The notes: a model not told the origin generated them from the letters alone. 64,000 nucleotides of DNA from Prorocentrum cordatum (GCA_963575745.1 CAUYUJ010014593.1:427508-491507); one strand, 5' to 3'; positions 11,201-21,133 are shown, numbered from the stretch's first letter. Numbers and translations are program-made.

Positions 11201-11462
11201 ATAATGTTCAACAACAACAACAACAACAACAACAACAAACAGTTCAATGTTGTTCGCTCTCATCTGCTCGAATGCTCGTTAACGCGTATTTCTCAAACCG
11301 TGGATGCCCGCCCTCTTCGTCTTTGATCGTGGCCCTTTTGGGGTGTATACTTTTCTTCCCTGCAGGCCGAGCCGCGGCAAGCGGCGGGGCGGCCGCGGAC
11401 CGTCGGCCTGGCCAGCGGCAGCGCTGATCGGCGGCAGCCCGACCCCAAGAGGGACGGACAGG

Positions 11463-11528
11463 GGACCGACCACGACGACGACGACGTCGACGTCGACGTC
11501 GACGACGACGACGACGACGGCGACGACT

Positions 11529-11584
<56 letters not shown>

Positions 11585-11620
11585 CGAGAGCGAGAGCGAG
11601 AGCGAGAGCGAGAGCGAGAG
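11463..11620 (+). repeat. (GAC)n then (GAGCGA)n microsatellite
   Basis: GAC units with GTC interruptions to about 11582, then six-base GAGCGA repeats to about 11620. Both sit inside P copy B. Confidence 0.9.
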
Positions 11621-11639
11621 GGAACACGACAGCAGGGCC

Positions 11640-12780
11640 ACGAAGGGCACGAAGTAGGCCACGAAGGGCGACAGCGGGGACGCGAAGGGAATGCGTATGG
11701 GGCCACGAAAAGCGCGAACGAGCGCGGGTTTACGAAGGGCGGATAATGCGGGGCCACAGGAGGCAACGACGGGGCCACTGATGGTAGCAACTGGGCCACG
11801 CAGGACAGTGAGGGGGCCACAAAGGGTGACAGCGGGGCCACGAAGGGCATGCACATGAGGCCACGACGGGCGCAAACGAGCGGGGGCCACGACAGGCATG
11901 CGTATATTGGGCCGCCGGGGGCTGCAGCGGGGCCACTGAGGGCGGCAAGGGGACCACGAAGGGCAGCGAGGGGGCCACGAAGGGCGACGGCGGGGTCACG
12001 AAAGGCATGCATGTGAGGCCACGACGAGCGCGAACGAGGGGGGGCACGAAGGGCAGGCATACATGGGGCCACGAAGGGCAGCGTCGGGGCCGCGAAGGGA
12101 TGCAACGGGACCACGAAGGGCAGCGATGGGGGGGCACGTAGGGCAGGCTAACATGGGGCCACGAAAGGGCAGCGATGGGGCCACGAAGGTGTGCAACGGG
12201 ATCACGAAGGGCAATGAGGGGGCCAGCGAGGGGGCCACGAAGGGCAGCGAGGGGGCCATGAAGGGCTGCAACGGGGCCACGAAGGGCAGCGATGGGGGCC
12301 ACAAAGGACTGCAACGGGGCGACGAAGGGCAGCGAGGGGGCCACCAAGAGCTGCAACGGGGCCACGAGGGCAGCGAGGGGGCCACGAAGGGCAGCGAGGG
12401 GGCCACGAAGGGCGACGGCGGGGCCACGAAGGGCATGCATGTGAGGCCACGACGAGCGCGAACGAGGGGGTGCCACGAAGGGCAGGCATACATGGGGCCA
12501 CGAAGGGCAGCGACGGGACCGCGAAGGGATGCAACGGGACCACGAAGGGCAGCGATGGGGGGGCCACGTAGGGCAGGCATACATGGGGCCACAAAAGGGC
12601 AGCGATGGGGCCACGAAGGTGTGCAACGGGATCACGAAGGGCAATGAGGGGGCCACGAAGGGCAGCGAGGGGGCCACGAAGGGCAGCGAGGGTGCCATGT
12701 AGGGCTGGAGCCGGGCCGCGAAGGGCAGCGATGGGGGCCACGAAGGGCTGCAACGAAGCCACGAAGGGAAGCGATATCCC
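11640..12780 (-). repeat. GGCCACGAAGGGCA array with higher-order repeat
   Basis: Units of about 21-24 bp built on GGCCACGAAGGGCA. A roughly 240-bp block (from GGCATGCATGTGAGG at 12004) recurs 428 bp later at 12432 with few changes, so the array grew by duplication of multi-unit blocks. Long frames on both strands are repeat artefacts. Confidence 0.85.
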
Positions 12781-13099
12781 GATTCATGAGTAATCCGTGA
12801 GGGAGTCCTAAGCTTGAGCGCGACTCCTGGGTGCCTGAGTGTCGGGAGCGCGGCGCTTGGGTAAACTTCGGGAAGTTCCAACGCAAGGGCGCTATCCTTG
12901 AGTAAATTGCAAGCAAGTCTCCAGCGAGAGCGCGACTCCAGAGCGCCGAGAGAGCGATTCTTGGGTAAGCTGTAAGGAAGTCCCAAGCGAGAGCGCGATT
13001 CCTGAATAAAATCAGAGGAAGTCTCAGGCGGGAGCGGGGGTCCTGGCTAAATTGTGAGGAGGTCTCAGGGAGGGGCACTTCAATTAAAAAACAACGTGC

Positions 13100-13790
13100 A
13101 CCGGAGGGGGATCAACAATAATTATTCATCAGTAGTTAGCGCGCATCTACAACATCAACAACAACAAGAATAACACCAATCAGTTTAAGAGTGTCCGCTC
13201 TCACTGGCACGCGTGTCTTGCACTCCTCCTACCCCAATCCTCGATACCCGCCCACTTCGGTTTCTATTGCACGCCCTTTCGGGGGGAATCTCTTTGTCGG
13301 CCACCGATTAGAGTGCGAGGAAGTCTCGAGCGAACGCGCCGTTCCTGAGTTCGAGGGCCTCTCTGGCCAGGGTTTTTCGGATGACCGATTGGGAAATATC
13401 GAACTGCAGCCCTTGTCGCCGTGTCCAGGCCTCCACCAACTTGCCTGACTGACGGGAAAGTCTCGAGCGAGAGCGCCGTTCCTAAGTTCGGGGGCCTTTT
13501 TTTTTGCCAGGGGCTCTCGGAGTAAATCGTAGGCAAAAGTATCGAGCAGGAACTTTAGTCGTCGTGGCTGGGCCTCCGCCAATTTAGTTGACTTCCAAGG
13601 AAATCTCGAGCGAGAGCGCCGTTTCTGAGTTCGGGGGCCTCTCTGGCCAGGGTGTCCTTGGGTAAATTGTGAGGGACTGTCAAGCGGGAGCCGTTGTTGT
13701 CGATGCTGGGCCTCCAAGGGCCCACATTTTGGCTCAAGCCAGCGCTCGAGCGGGAGCTTCGTTTCCAATCAACATGTAGCCGGCGTCGAG
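13100..13790 (-). repeat. P-family repeat, copy C (inverted, diverged)
   Basis: It has the shared ATAATTATT end at 13118-13128, the CTCGATACCCGCCC motif at 13239, about 105-bp units around GTCTCGAGCGAGAGCGCCG (13320-13740) and the TTGTTGTCGATGCTGGGCC segment equivalent to 770 in copy A. It lacks the GTGGCCCC array. Confidence 0.65.
13725..13738 (+). other. 14-nt match to the 3' end of the dinoflagellate spliced leader
   Basis: CATTTTGGCTCAAG equals the last 14 nt of the conserved dinoflagellate trans-spliced leader. The preceding bases do not match. It lies inside P copy C, whose sister copies have a shorter, different sequence at the same place, so a relict leader or chance are both possible. 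Confidence 0.3.
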
Positions 13791-14750
13791 GCGAAATCGT
13801 GCCGAACCGTTCCCGGAGATCAGCAATATTTTTTTTATAAAGGAAAATGCAACAACAACCGCAACAACAACATCAACAACGCAAGAAGCAGAATCCTCAC
13901 CACGGATCCCCACTTCAGCCACGCGCCCTTGGACAATGAATGACCGTTCGGCCCCCTCACTCTGATTTTCATGGCGTAGTACAAGTTCTTGCACTGGAGA
14001 GTTCTTCGCGGAGATTGAAGAATTGGGCGAACGTCCCGGGCCGAACGGAAGTGTGCCAGGCCCTGCCACGAAACGCGATGCCTTGGCCATTGCAGGGCGG
14101 TTCGCCGTGCCCTTTTTAAGAAAGAGGCATATGAGAACTGTAGAGAAGGAGTACCAGAACGGGGAAACATTGCCCTGGTATTGGAGCCAGAAGCGGAACC
14201 GGGAAAACTAGAGCTGGAACGGGCAGCAAACACGGCAAAACAGGACCGGTAACAAAAACGGCCTTGTCGTTCCCAGGCCCAAGGCCCTCGCGGGCTGGGC
14301 CCCTGGGCCGCGATCTGGTGGATGCGGAGCGCTTTTTCGTGGACGCCCCGCGGGAAGGATCGCGCCCGGGGGCCCAGACCGCGAGGGCGTGGATACCGAT
14401 GCGTTCGCCGCGACTCGAACCCTCGGGCCACGAGAAAATCACGGCAGGAGGTTTTTGGTAATTTTCGGCCTCTGAGGGCCATCGCCGGGCCAGGATAAAA
14501 AGTCGTTCCCGGGGAATGGGTCGAGTCGGACACCTAGAGGTTGACACCAACACCAATTTCGGCGACATGCATCCACCGAGGGAAGATGAATCCGATCTCG
14601 GTGATGGTGGTAATCTTCGGGCTTCTTGGGTGGCCGAAAAATCCGTAAGGGCTTCGCCCCCTGCCGCCGGCCCCCTCTCTCGGATAATGGGAGATGCAAT
14701 ACTAAATCATGAGGTCTTGGCGCCGCCGTGAAGCAGTGTCGGGACCTGTT
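13791..14750. other. unassigned
   Basis: A short CAACAA-rich stretch at 13850-13880. Otherwise no repeat or coding signal I can support. Confidence 0.5.
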
Positions 14751-14753
14751 TGT

Positions 14754-15578
14754 TTTTCAACCCTGACCATACGGATCTGCGTGAGGGGTGCCGCCGAATT
14801 TCAGAAATGTAGCAAATCCCATGTGGTTGTGGACCTTGACCCGACGGATCTGCGTGAGGGGTGCCGCCGAATTCCAGCAATGTGGCAAATCCCATTGGTT
14901 TTTGGACCCCCACCCTGCCGATCTGCGTGAGGGGTGCCGCCGAATTGCAGAAATGTCGCAAATCCCCGTGACCCTGCCAATCTGCGTGAGGGGTGCCGCC
15001 TAATTTCAGAAATGTAGCAAATCCCACGTGTTTTTGGACCCTGACCCCGCCGATCTGCATCAGGGGTGCAGCCGAATTTCAGAAATGTAGCAAATCTCAT
15101 GGACCCTGACCCCGCCGATCTGCGTGAGGGGTGCCACCGAATGTCAGAAATGTTGCAAATCCCAAGTGTTTTTGGACCCTGACCCCGCCGATCTGCGCGC
15201 GGGGTGCCAGCTAATTTCAAAAATGTACCAAATCTCAGTGTTTTTGGACCCTGACCCCGCCGATATGCGTGAGGGGTGGCACCTAATTTCAGAAATGTTG
15301 CAAATCCCATGTGTTTTTGGACCCTGACCCCGCCGATCTGCATGAGGGGTGCCACCGAATTTCAGAAATGTGGCAAATCCCATGTGTTTTTGGACCCTGA
15401 CCCCGCCGATCTGCATGAGGGGTGCCACCGAATTTCAGAAATGTGGCAAATCCCATGTGTTTGTTGACCCTGACCCCGCCGATCTGCGTGAGGGGTGCCA
15501 CCGAATTTCAGAAATGTGGCGAATCCCATGTGTTTGTTGACCCAGACCCCGCCGATCTGCGTGATGGGGTGCCAATTT
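14754..15578 (+). repeat. 73-bp satellite, 12 copies
   Basis: The motif GATCTGC (or close variants) falls at 14774, 14847, 14920, 14979, 15052, 15117, 15190, 15262, 15335, 15408, 15481 and 15554, mostly 73 bp apart. Two units are short by 14 and 8 bp because the ATGTGTTTTTGG part is lost. The consensus includes GAGGGGTGCCACCGAATTTC, AGAAATGTGGCAAATCCCA and GGACCCTGACCCCGCC. 73 is not a multiple of three, so the long frames on both strands rotate phase each unit and are not genes. Confidence 0.95.
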
Positions 15579-15875
15579 TTACCTACCCCAGCAATTCAGA
15601 CAATACGTTTTGGGCGTGGTAAAAGTGCCCGTTTTGGGCTTCCCCCCCTCGCGCGGTCCATCAACAAGGAACAGTACGCAGCAAGAAGTCAACAAGGAAC
15701 AGTATGCAGCAAGAAGCAGAGCTGTAACAGTGGAAACTGGAAGCTGCAACCGGTAGAGGAAACAGCGAACCTTAGCCCTGCAGCCTGGTGGCCCCACAAG
15801 GGGGCCAGCGGATCACCACCAACACCACCATCCAGGATCATCTTTCCTGGTTGAGGCAGCCCCCCTGTGTTGGTG
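15579..15875. other. unassigned spacer
   Basis: Contains a short direct repeat AAGGAACAGTA(T/C)GCAGCAAGAAG at 15667 and 15696. Nothing else was recognised. Confidence 0.5.
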
Positions 15876-15879
15876 GGCA

Positions 15880-16060
15880 AAAGGTGTTTCTGTGTCCAGA
15901 TGGGGGTTTCGGTGTCCTCGATGAGTGTTTCTGTGTCCAGATAGGGTGTTTCTGTGTCCCAGTGTATGTGTGTCTTGGAGTGGGTCTGGGTTGGGAGCAG
16001 TTGGACACAGAAACAACCAACGGGGACACAGAAACCCCCAGTTGGACACAGAAACAACCT
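15880..16060. repeat. palindromic cluster of TTTCTGTGTCC / GGACACAGAAA
   Basis: TTTCTGTGTCC or a variant occurs four times in + orientation (15888-15958). It is followed by three copies of GGACACAGAAAC in inverted orientation (16003-16055), so the region can fold back on itself. Confidence 0.75.
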
Positions 16061-16431
16061 GTCGCTGTGTTGGTGTCGGTGCTCATGTCCAGGCCTCCCA
16101 TCGAGACCTCTGGGGGCCCACGCCACGCACAAGTCATGGCGGCGGGGGCCTGGGGCGGTCGCTCGGCGCGCCCTGGGCACGTTGTTCTGAGTTGCCAGCT
16201 CTGCGTTGCGGTTTTTGGTTGCGGGGTCCGATGCCGTTGGCGTGCCAGTTCCGTCGGCATCTTGTTTTTTTTTTTGTTTCCGGTTCCAGTGTCAATCCTG
16301 GAGCGTTGTTTTCTCCCGTTCCCGGGAGCAGTTGTTTCCCGACCTTCTTGTGGTGAGTTATTCATTGCATCGAGCGCTGTTTGCGCCATCTCTCCTCCTC
16401 CTCCCGCCTCCCTGCTCCTCTTTTCCTGCCT

Positions 16432-17095
16432 CTTCCTGAGCTGCTCCCTGGGTGGTTGCGAAGTGCGCAGTTGTCGGCACTTTCGTTGGCTCCTGGGAGG
16501 TGCAGCGGAGTCGGGGGGGACCCGCGGGCCCAGGCGAGACCTCGCTGTTCCCTGGGGGGCTGCGAGCTGCACAGCCGTCGCCACTCTCTTGGGCTCCCGG
16601 GAGGTCCAGCGAAGTCGGGGGCACACGCGGGGCTGCTCCCTGAGGGGCTGCGCACTGCGCAACTGTCACCACTTTATGTCGTTTCGGGGAGGTGCAGCGG
16701 AGTCGGGGGCCACGCGGATCCAGACGAGACCTCGCTGATCCCTGGGTGGCTGCGAACTGCTCAACTGTCACCACTTTCGTGGGCTCCTGGGAGGTCCAGC
16801 GGAGCCGGGGTCACACGCGGATCCAGGCGGGAACTCGCAGCTCCTTGAGGGGTCGCGAACTGCGCAAATGTCGCCACTTCTGTGGGCTTCTGAGGGGACC
16901 AGCGGAGCCGGGGGCCACGCGCACCCAGACGGAACCTCGCTGCTCCCTGGCTTGCGTGGGCTTCTGGGAGGTCCAGCGGAGTCGGAAGCCACGCGTATCC
17001 AACCGAGACCTCGCGGCTCTTTGGGAGGCCACGAAGTGTTAAATTTTCAACATTTCCGTGGGTTTCTGGAAGGCACGGCGTAGTTGAGGGCAGCG
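16432..17095 (+). repeat. about 100-bp degenerate satellite, 7 copies
   Basis: Anchors of the type CTCGCTG-TCCCTGG-GGCTGCGAACTGC occur at about 16440, 16541, 16632, 16731, 16834, 16937 and 17011, each followed by GGGCTCCTGGGAGGTCCAGCG and GAGTCGGGGG. Spacing is 74-103 bp. Confidence 0.85.
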
Positions 17096-17951
17096 CAGAT
17101 GGTGCAGATGTGTTCTTTTGTATGGAGTCATGACCATGATTCGCCTCGCGTGGAGACGGCGGTGGGTAAGTTTCGGGTATTTGTTCCACATGTTCACTTT
17201 CCAGTGTCGGACCTTCTGGGGACCACGTATGGAAAATTCAAGACATCGGATCTTCGGGTAATGCGCTCCGGCTCCCTGGATGGTGGAGTGTTGCGCGACT
17301 CGCTTAGCCTGGGAAGGGTGCAATTTGCCCTCGAATCTCGAAGCTGCGGATTGGTTCCTCCGGTCGAGGCGTGGCTCTCGAGCCCCTCCCGCTCGGCTGT
17401 CGCCAGGGGGAGGGCAAGACAAAAGACAGTCTAGAAGCTAGGGGCGAATCGAGCTTGATGAGTAGGTCGACCCTGCCAAATCAAGTGTACCCTTGTGTCC
17501 TGCGTTTCTGTACCCATGCCTTCTATATTCCTATGGCAATGTGGCCCTCGAAAGGGTCTTGTGTCCCGCGTGTCCTCTCCAATGAGCCCCGACTGCAAAC
17601 CATTCTCTAGCTACGGCCCTGGAGTCTGGTCGATGAGATGGCGAGATGGGTGCCTTTGCCACGCCGCCAGAAGCGCAGAGGTCGGCCCGCCTCGTAGTCG
17701 CCCGCCTCGTAGTCGCGGCGGATATGTTTCCTGCCTTGCGCAAGACCAAACCAGCGGCATCGCGAGAGGCAAAACACGCCGCGACCGGTCATGTTCGTTT
17801 CGGGGCGGCGCTGCCTCGCATTGTGACAGGAGCGCTGGCCCGGCGTCTCCCGTCTGGGCCTCTCTTTCGCCCCCGCCCTCCCGCTCTTCGCCCTGCCCTC
17901 CCCGCGCGCGCTGCTCCCGCTGCGCTTCGCCCTGCCCTCCCCGCCCTCCCG
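17096..17951. other. unassigned, GC-rich
   Basis: A short duplication of CGCCTCGTAGTCGC at 17687 and 17702, and of CGCCCTGCCCTCCC near 17890 and 17928, immediately upstream of the LINE. No gene signal. Confidence 0.45.
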
Positions 17952-19285
17952 CTCTTCGCCTACCACGACCAGAAGGCCTTTGTTCGCACCGACTCCACCA
18001 GCAAACCTTTCAAGCTCAGACGAGGCACCAAACAAGGAGACCTTTTGAGCCCACTGCTCTTTAACGCTCTACTGCAGCACGCCCTGGAACCTCTCATTCC
18101 GGATTGGCAGCGACGACGACGAGGAATACAATTTGCGCGCACCGACGAATTTGTTCTTACCAATTTCCACTTCGCCGACGACATCCTCCTGGTCAGCCAG
18201 ACACTACCCAATAGACACTGCTTGGGGACTTAATCAAGGCAGCAGCTCCTCACGGCCTTGAAATACACCCGACCAAAACAAAGATCATGACAAACCGGTC
18301 CAGGACCCGGACGCGTTCTGCGAGCAACCATGGGCATCGAAGTATTACCTCTGTCCGGAAAGCTGAAATATCTCGGCCAGACCATAATTTTTCAAGACGC
18401 ACCGGCGACCGAAAGCCAGCATCGCATCCAAGCGGCATGGGCGTGCTTCACAGGAGGGCACAGACAGGAACTAACGAGCAAGCGTTACCCACTCAAACAC
18501 AGACTACGACTGTACCGTGGCACCGTCATACCCACAATGGTGTACGGCGCAGAGTTATGGACAATTACAGAACCCCTCCAACAGCAGTTGCGCCGCACGC
18601 AACGACGGATGGTCAGAGCGATTATCGGGACACCGCGGCGACACACGTCAGCAGCTTCGTCAACGCATGCTATCCCAGCGACGGGTAGCTCTGACAACGA
18701 TGATCTCGACGGTAACACTTCTGACGACTCCAGCGACCACGACGCTTCCAGCGACCCGCCCACTCCATCAGACCCACCCCAAACAAGTGACGACAGCATC
18801 GACCCACCCCACACGACTCAGACACGCCAGCAAGCGGCAGACGATGCCGAACTCTCGTCTGACTACGTCCGCCAGTGCACCCGCAGAGCGGAGGAACTCA
18901 TGAGCATGCACGACATCCCAGACGTCACCAAAATGCATCGCAAAATGGTTTGGCAGTGGGCAGCACGCGTAGCGACCCACCCACCAGACAGGTGTACACA
19001 GCGAGCTCTGAAAAAGAATCCCAATAGGGACACAAAACAACAGGGTGATCGACAGCACGGTGGCCAGCACAAGCGATGGGACGACGATTTGCGGAAGTTC
19101 CTACACAATGTGCATCGACAGACAGACGACGATGGCACACCACGCGACGCCAACGACGACGACACTCAACCACGACGATACCTCCACCGCGACACCAACG
19201 ATGTAAGGTGGCTCGCAGCTGCGACCCGGACGGCATGGTGGAACTCACTCGAGAGAGCTTTCGTCGGTGCATTGACGAACCAACA
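17952..19285 (+). pseudogene. LINE-type reverse transcriptase, 5'-truncated and frameshifted
   Basis: The product would be the reverse transcriptase of a non-LTR retrotransposon, which copies its RNA at a nicked target. The frame from 17952 shows RT motif B (GTKQGDLLSPLLFN, about 18023-18064) and motif C (FADDILL, about 18171-18191). Motif A and all upstream domains are absent. Reading then moves from frame 3 to frame 2 after QTLPN (near 18215), where DLIKAAAPHGLEIHPTKTK continues (about 18228-18285). It returns to frame 3 near 18310-18330 with GIEVLPLSGKLKYLGQTI, YRGTVIPTMVYGAELW and QRRMVRAIIGTPRR, the usual post-RT region. From there about 315 codons are open, including a Ser/Asp-rich insert at 18690-18790. 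Truncation at the 5' end is typical of LINE insertion. Two frameshifts make it inactive. Confidence 0.85.
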
Positions 19286-19453
19286 ACACACACCCATACC
19301 CATAGGGGGGTCGGAGAGGGCTATGGATGCGTGTTGTCGGATGGGGGTCCCCGCTCGAACGGGAGCGTTACCCAGGGTCCGACAACCCGCACCCATACCC
19401 ATAGCCAGTCCTCCTCCCAACGACCCCCCTATGGGTATGGGTGCGTGTTGTCC
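19281..19453. repeat. nested foldback element
   Basis: Outer arms 19281-19312 and 19421-19452 are inverted copies (CGACCCCCCTATGGGTATGG on the right) with one or two differences. A second inverted pair lies inside: CTATGGATGCGTGTTGTCGGA at about 19321-19341 against 19379-19404. The motif ACCCATACCCATAG is present in several orientations. It is 173 bp in all, placed at the 3' end of the LINE frame. Confidence 0.8.
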
Positions 19454-19699
19454 GTTCGTCATGCATGATCCTAGACATGCAGTGCTGACGGCCGACCACG
19501 CGACCACAAGCACCGACCACCGACAACCAAGCACTACAGCACCGACTACGGGCGCCTTGCGCCACACACCAACACCAAACTACCCAGCACACACGGCCAA
19601 CACAGACTCCTACCCAGCGACGTGGCACCAACTCACCACGACATCGACTACAAGGACTCCTCCCCCTCCTCCCCTCCCCTCCGTTTCACATTACCCATG

Positions 19700-19872
19700 G
19701 TTTCGTAATAAAAGGGAGGGGGTCTGGACCCTCTAAGACAAGCCATTTCAGACCTCCCCCGTGGGAGAACCCTCCAAAACATCGTCCCCAGACCCCCCCA
19801 GGCCCTCCAAGATAGCTTGGAAAAGACCCCCCCCGAAATGAGACCCCCCTCCCTTTATTACGAAATCTGGAG
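19700..19872. repeat. foldback (MITE-like) element
   Basis: Arms of about 27 bp: TTTCGTAATAAAAGGGAGGG from 19701 pairs with CCCTCCCTTTATTACGAAAT up to 19867 (one A fewer on the right). The loop is about 115 nt and rich in AGACCCCC and AGACCTCCC. No coding capacity. Confidence 0.75.
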
Positions 19873-20615
19873 TATAACTTTTACATGTCTCGCATGCACG
19901 CCTCACCATACACAATAGTATTCCAGAGGCCACGGCCTCATTCGCCTGGTCTCCAGTAGGCCCGGACTGCTGTCCGCATTGTTGGTCGTCCGCTCGTTCG
20001 TTCCCCGCGCGCGCTGGAGGTGGAGGCGGACGACGACGAGGAGGGCAGGGCAAGGACGAGGGTGGGCAGGGCAAGGACCTTGCGGCAAAGACGAGGGGAA
20101 GGAGACCGAATAGGAGCTGGAGTACTAGGAGGAGAGGGGTTGAATGGGGAGGGGAAGGGGCCGGAGGAGGGAAAGCCAGAGCAGAAGTAGAAGCAGGCGG
20201 AGTTACAAGAGTGGGGCAATAGCACGAGGAGTCGGAGGAGCAGGAGGAATTTGTTGGAAGAGACGGGGTAGGGGTCGGTCCCGTTTCGGGCCTGGAGAAC
20301 AAAGCATCCATGGCGATTCGGCGGCAAACATCGCGGGGACACAGACGCGAACACCTTGTCATGATAGCAGAGGTCCCGCGGGTGGCGTGTGCGCCTGCGG
20401 ATTCGGGCCCCTCACGCCCTCACGGATCGATATCATTCGAGACACCAGGCGCATAGACGGGGTCGGGAGTTCCGGCCGTGTTTTCGATCCGCGACACCGT
20501 GACGTTGCGGGTAGTCGTTCACAACGTCTTGCTGTCGTGGTGGTGGTGGTAGCTTCAGTGGCGACAGGCCCTTGGAATCAAATCAAGTTCGGCGTTCGAG
20601 TGCAGGCGCCGAGTG
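19873..20615. other. unassigned
   Basis: Mixed-composition sequence with a purine-rich stretch at 20030-20270. No recognisable gene. Confidence 0.45.
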
Positions 20616-20620
20616 AAGGA

Positions 20621-20658
20621 GGAGGAGGAGGAGGAGGAGGAGGAGGAGGAGGAGGAGG
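20621..20658 (+). repeat. (GGA)n microsatellite
   Basis: Nearly perfect GGA run of about 38 bp. Confidence 0.95.
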
Positions 20659-20954
20659 GAGGAGGCAGAGGAGCAAGAGGTCATGATAATCACCAAGGAT
20701 TTCCTGCTGTCCCACGGGGGTTGCAGGGACGAGGGGCGCTGGATACTGCCGCGCATCCTGAGGCAGTCCCATCATGACATCGTCCCCGTCCTAAGGAGGG
20801 AGGAGGACCTGGTGCTGCCCCCCCCCCCCTCCCCTCCGCTGGCGCCCCCCCCCCGCCGCCCCCCCTCCAGGAGCGGGACGTGGCGGCTGGGCACCTGGCG
20901 CGGGCCCGCAGTTTGGAGGCGGGCCCCTGCCCGCAGCCTCTTCTGTTTGTTTTT

Positions 20955-21059
20955 GGAGTGTGTGCGTGTGTGCGTGTGTGTGTGTGCGTGTGCGTGTGCG
21001 TGTGCGTGTGCGTGTGCGTGTGCGTGTGCGTGTGCGTGTGCGTGTGCGTGTGCGTGTGC

Positions 21060-21110
<51 letters not shown>

Positions 21111-21133
21111 TTCGTGTGGGTGTGTGTGTTGTG

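Larger units (their letters stand above)
8704..11207. mobile_element. DNA-transposon-like insertion with 40-bp TIRs
   Basis: Two 40-bp ends, 8711-8750 and 11161-11200, are inverted copies agreeing at 35 of 40 positions, with a perfect 21-bp core CAGATCCACATGGGGGTGGC plus G. They are flanked by ATAATGT on both sides (8704-8710 and 11201-11207). Taking out 2490 bp and one ATAATGT restores the junction seen at 2728-2760 (reverse complement): CTTTAGAAG-AATAATGTTCAACAAC. That empty-site match is strong evidence for an insertion. Inside I see purine-rich repeats, an AATTGAGA minisatellite and no recognisable transposase, so it looks non-autonomous. TIRs with a 7-bp duplication suggest a cut-and-paste element. 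The superfamily is not assigned. Confidence 0.75.
11208..13090 (-). repeat. P-family repeat, copy B (inverted)
   Basis: In reverse of copy A: (CAA)n at 11208-11237, the CCGCGGACCGTCGG block (11370-11450), GAC and GAGCGA tracts (11463-11620), a long GGCCACGAAGGGCA array (11640-12780), then about 42-bp units (12790-13075) around GAGAGCGCGA. The outer end, AATTGAAGTGCCCCTCC on the reverse strand, matches 39795. It is almost twice as long as copy A because the GGCCACGAAGGGCA array has expanded. Confidence 0.75.

Noticed and set aside
11730-12986. 418-codon open frame on the - strand
   Set aside because: Reading of the GGCCACGAAGGGCA array in P copy B. Peptide periodicity follows the DNA repeat.
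14395-14425. tRNA T-loop-like motif (GGTTCGAGTC) on the - strand
   Set aside because: The T-stem does not pair and no acceptor, D or anticodon arm can be drawn around it.
14801-15355. 184-codon - strand frame with repeated MGFATFLK-like peptides
   Set aside because: Artefact of the 73-bp satellite, which rotates phase each unit. It is not a repeat protein.
14754-15578. CRISPR-like array
   Set aside because: The whole 73-bp unit is repeated with no unique spacers, and the genome appears eukaryotic.
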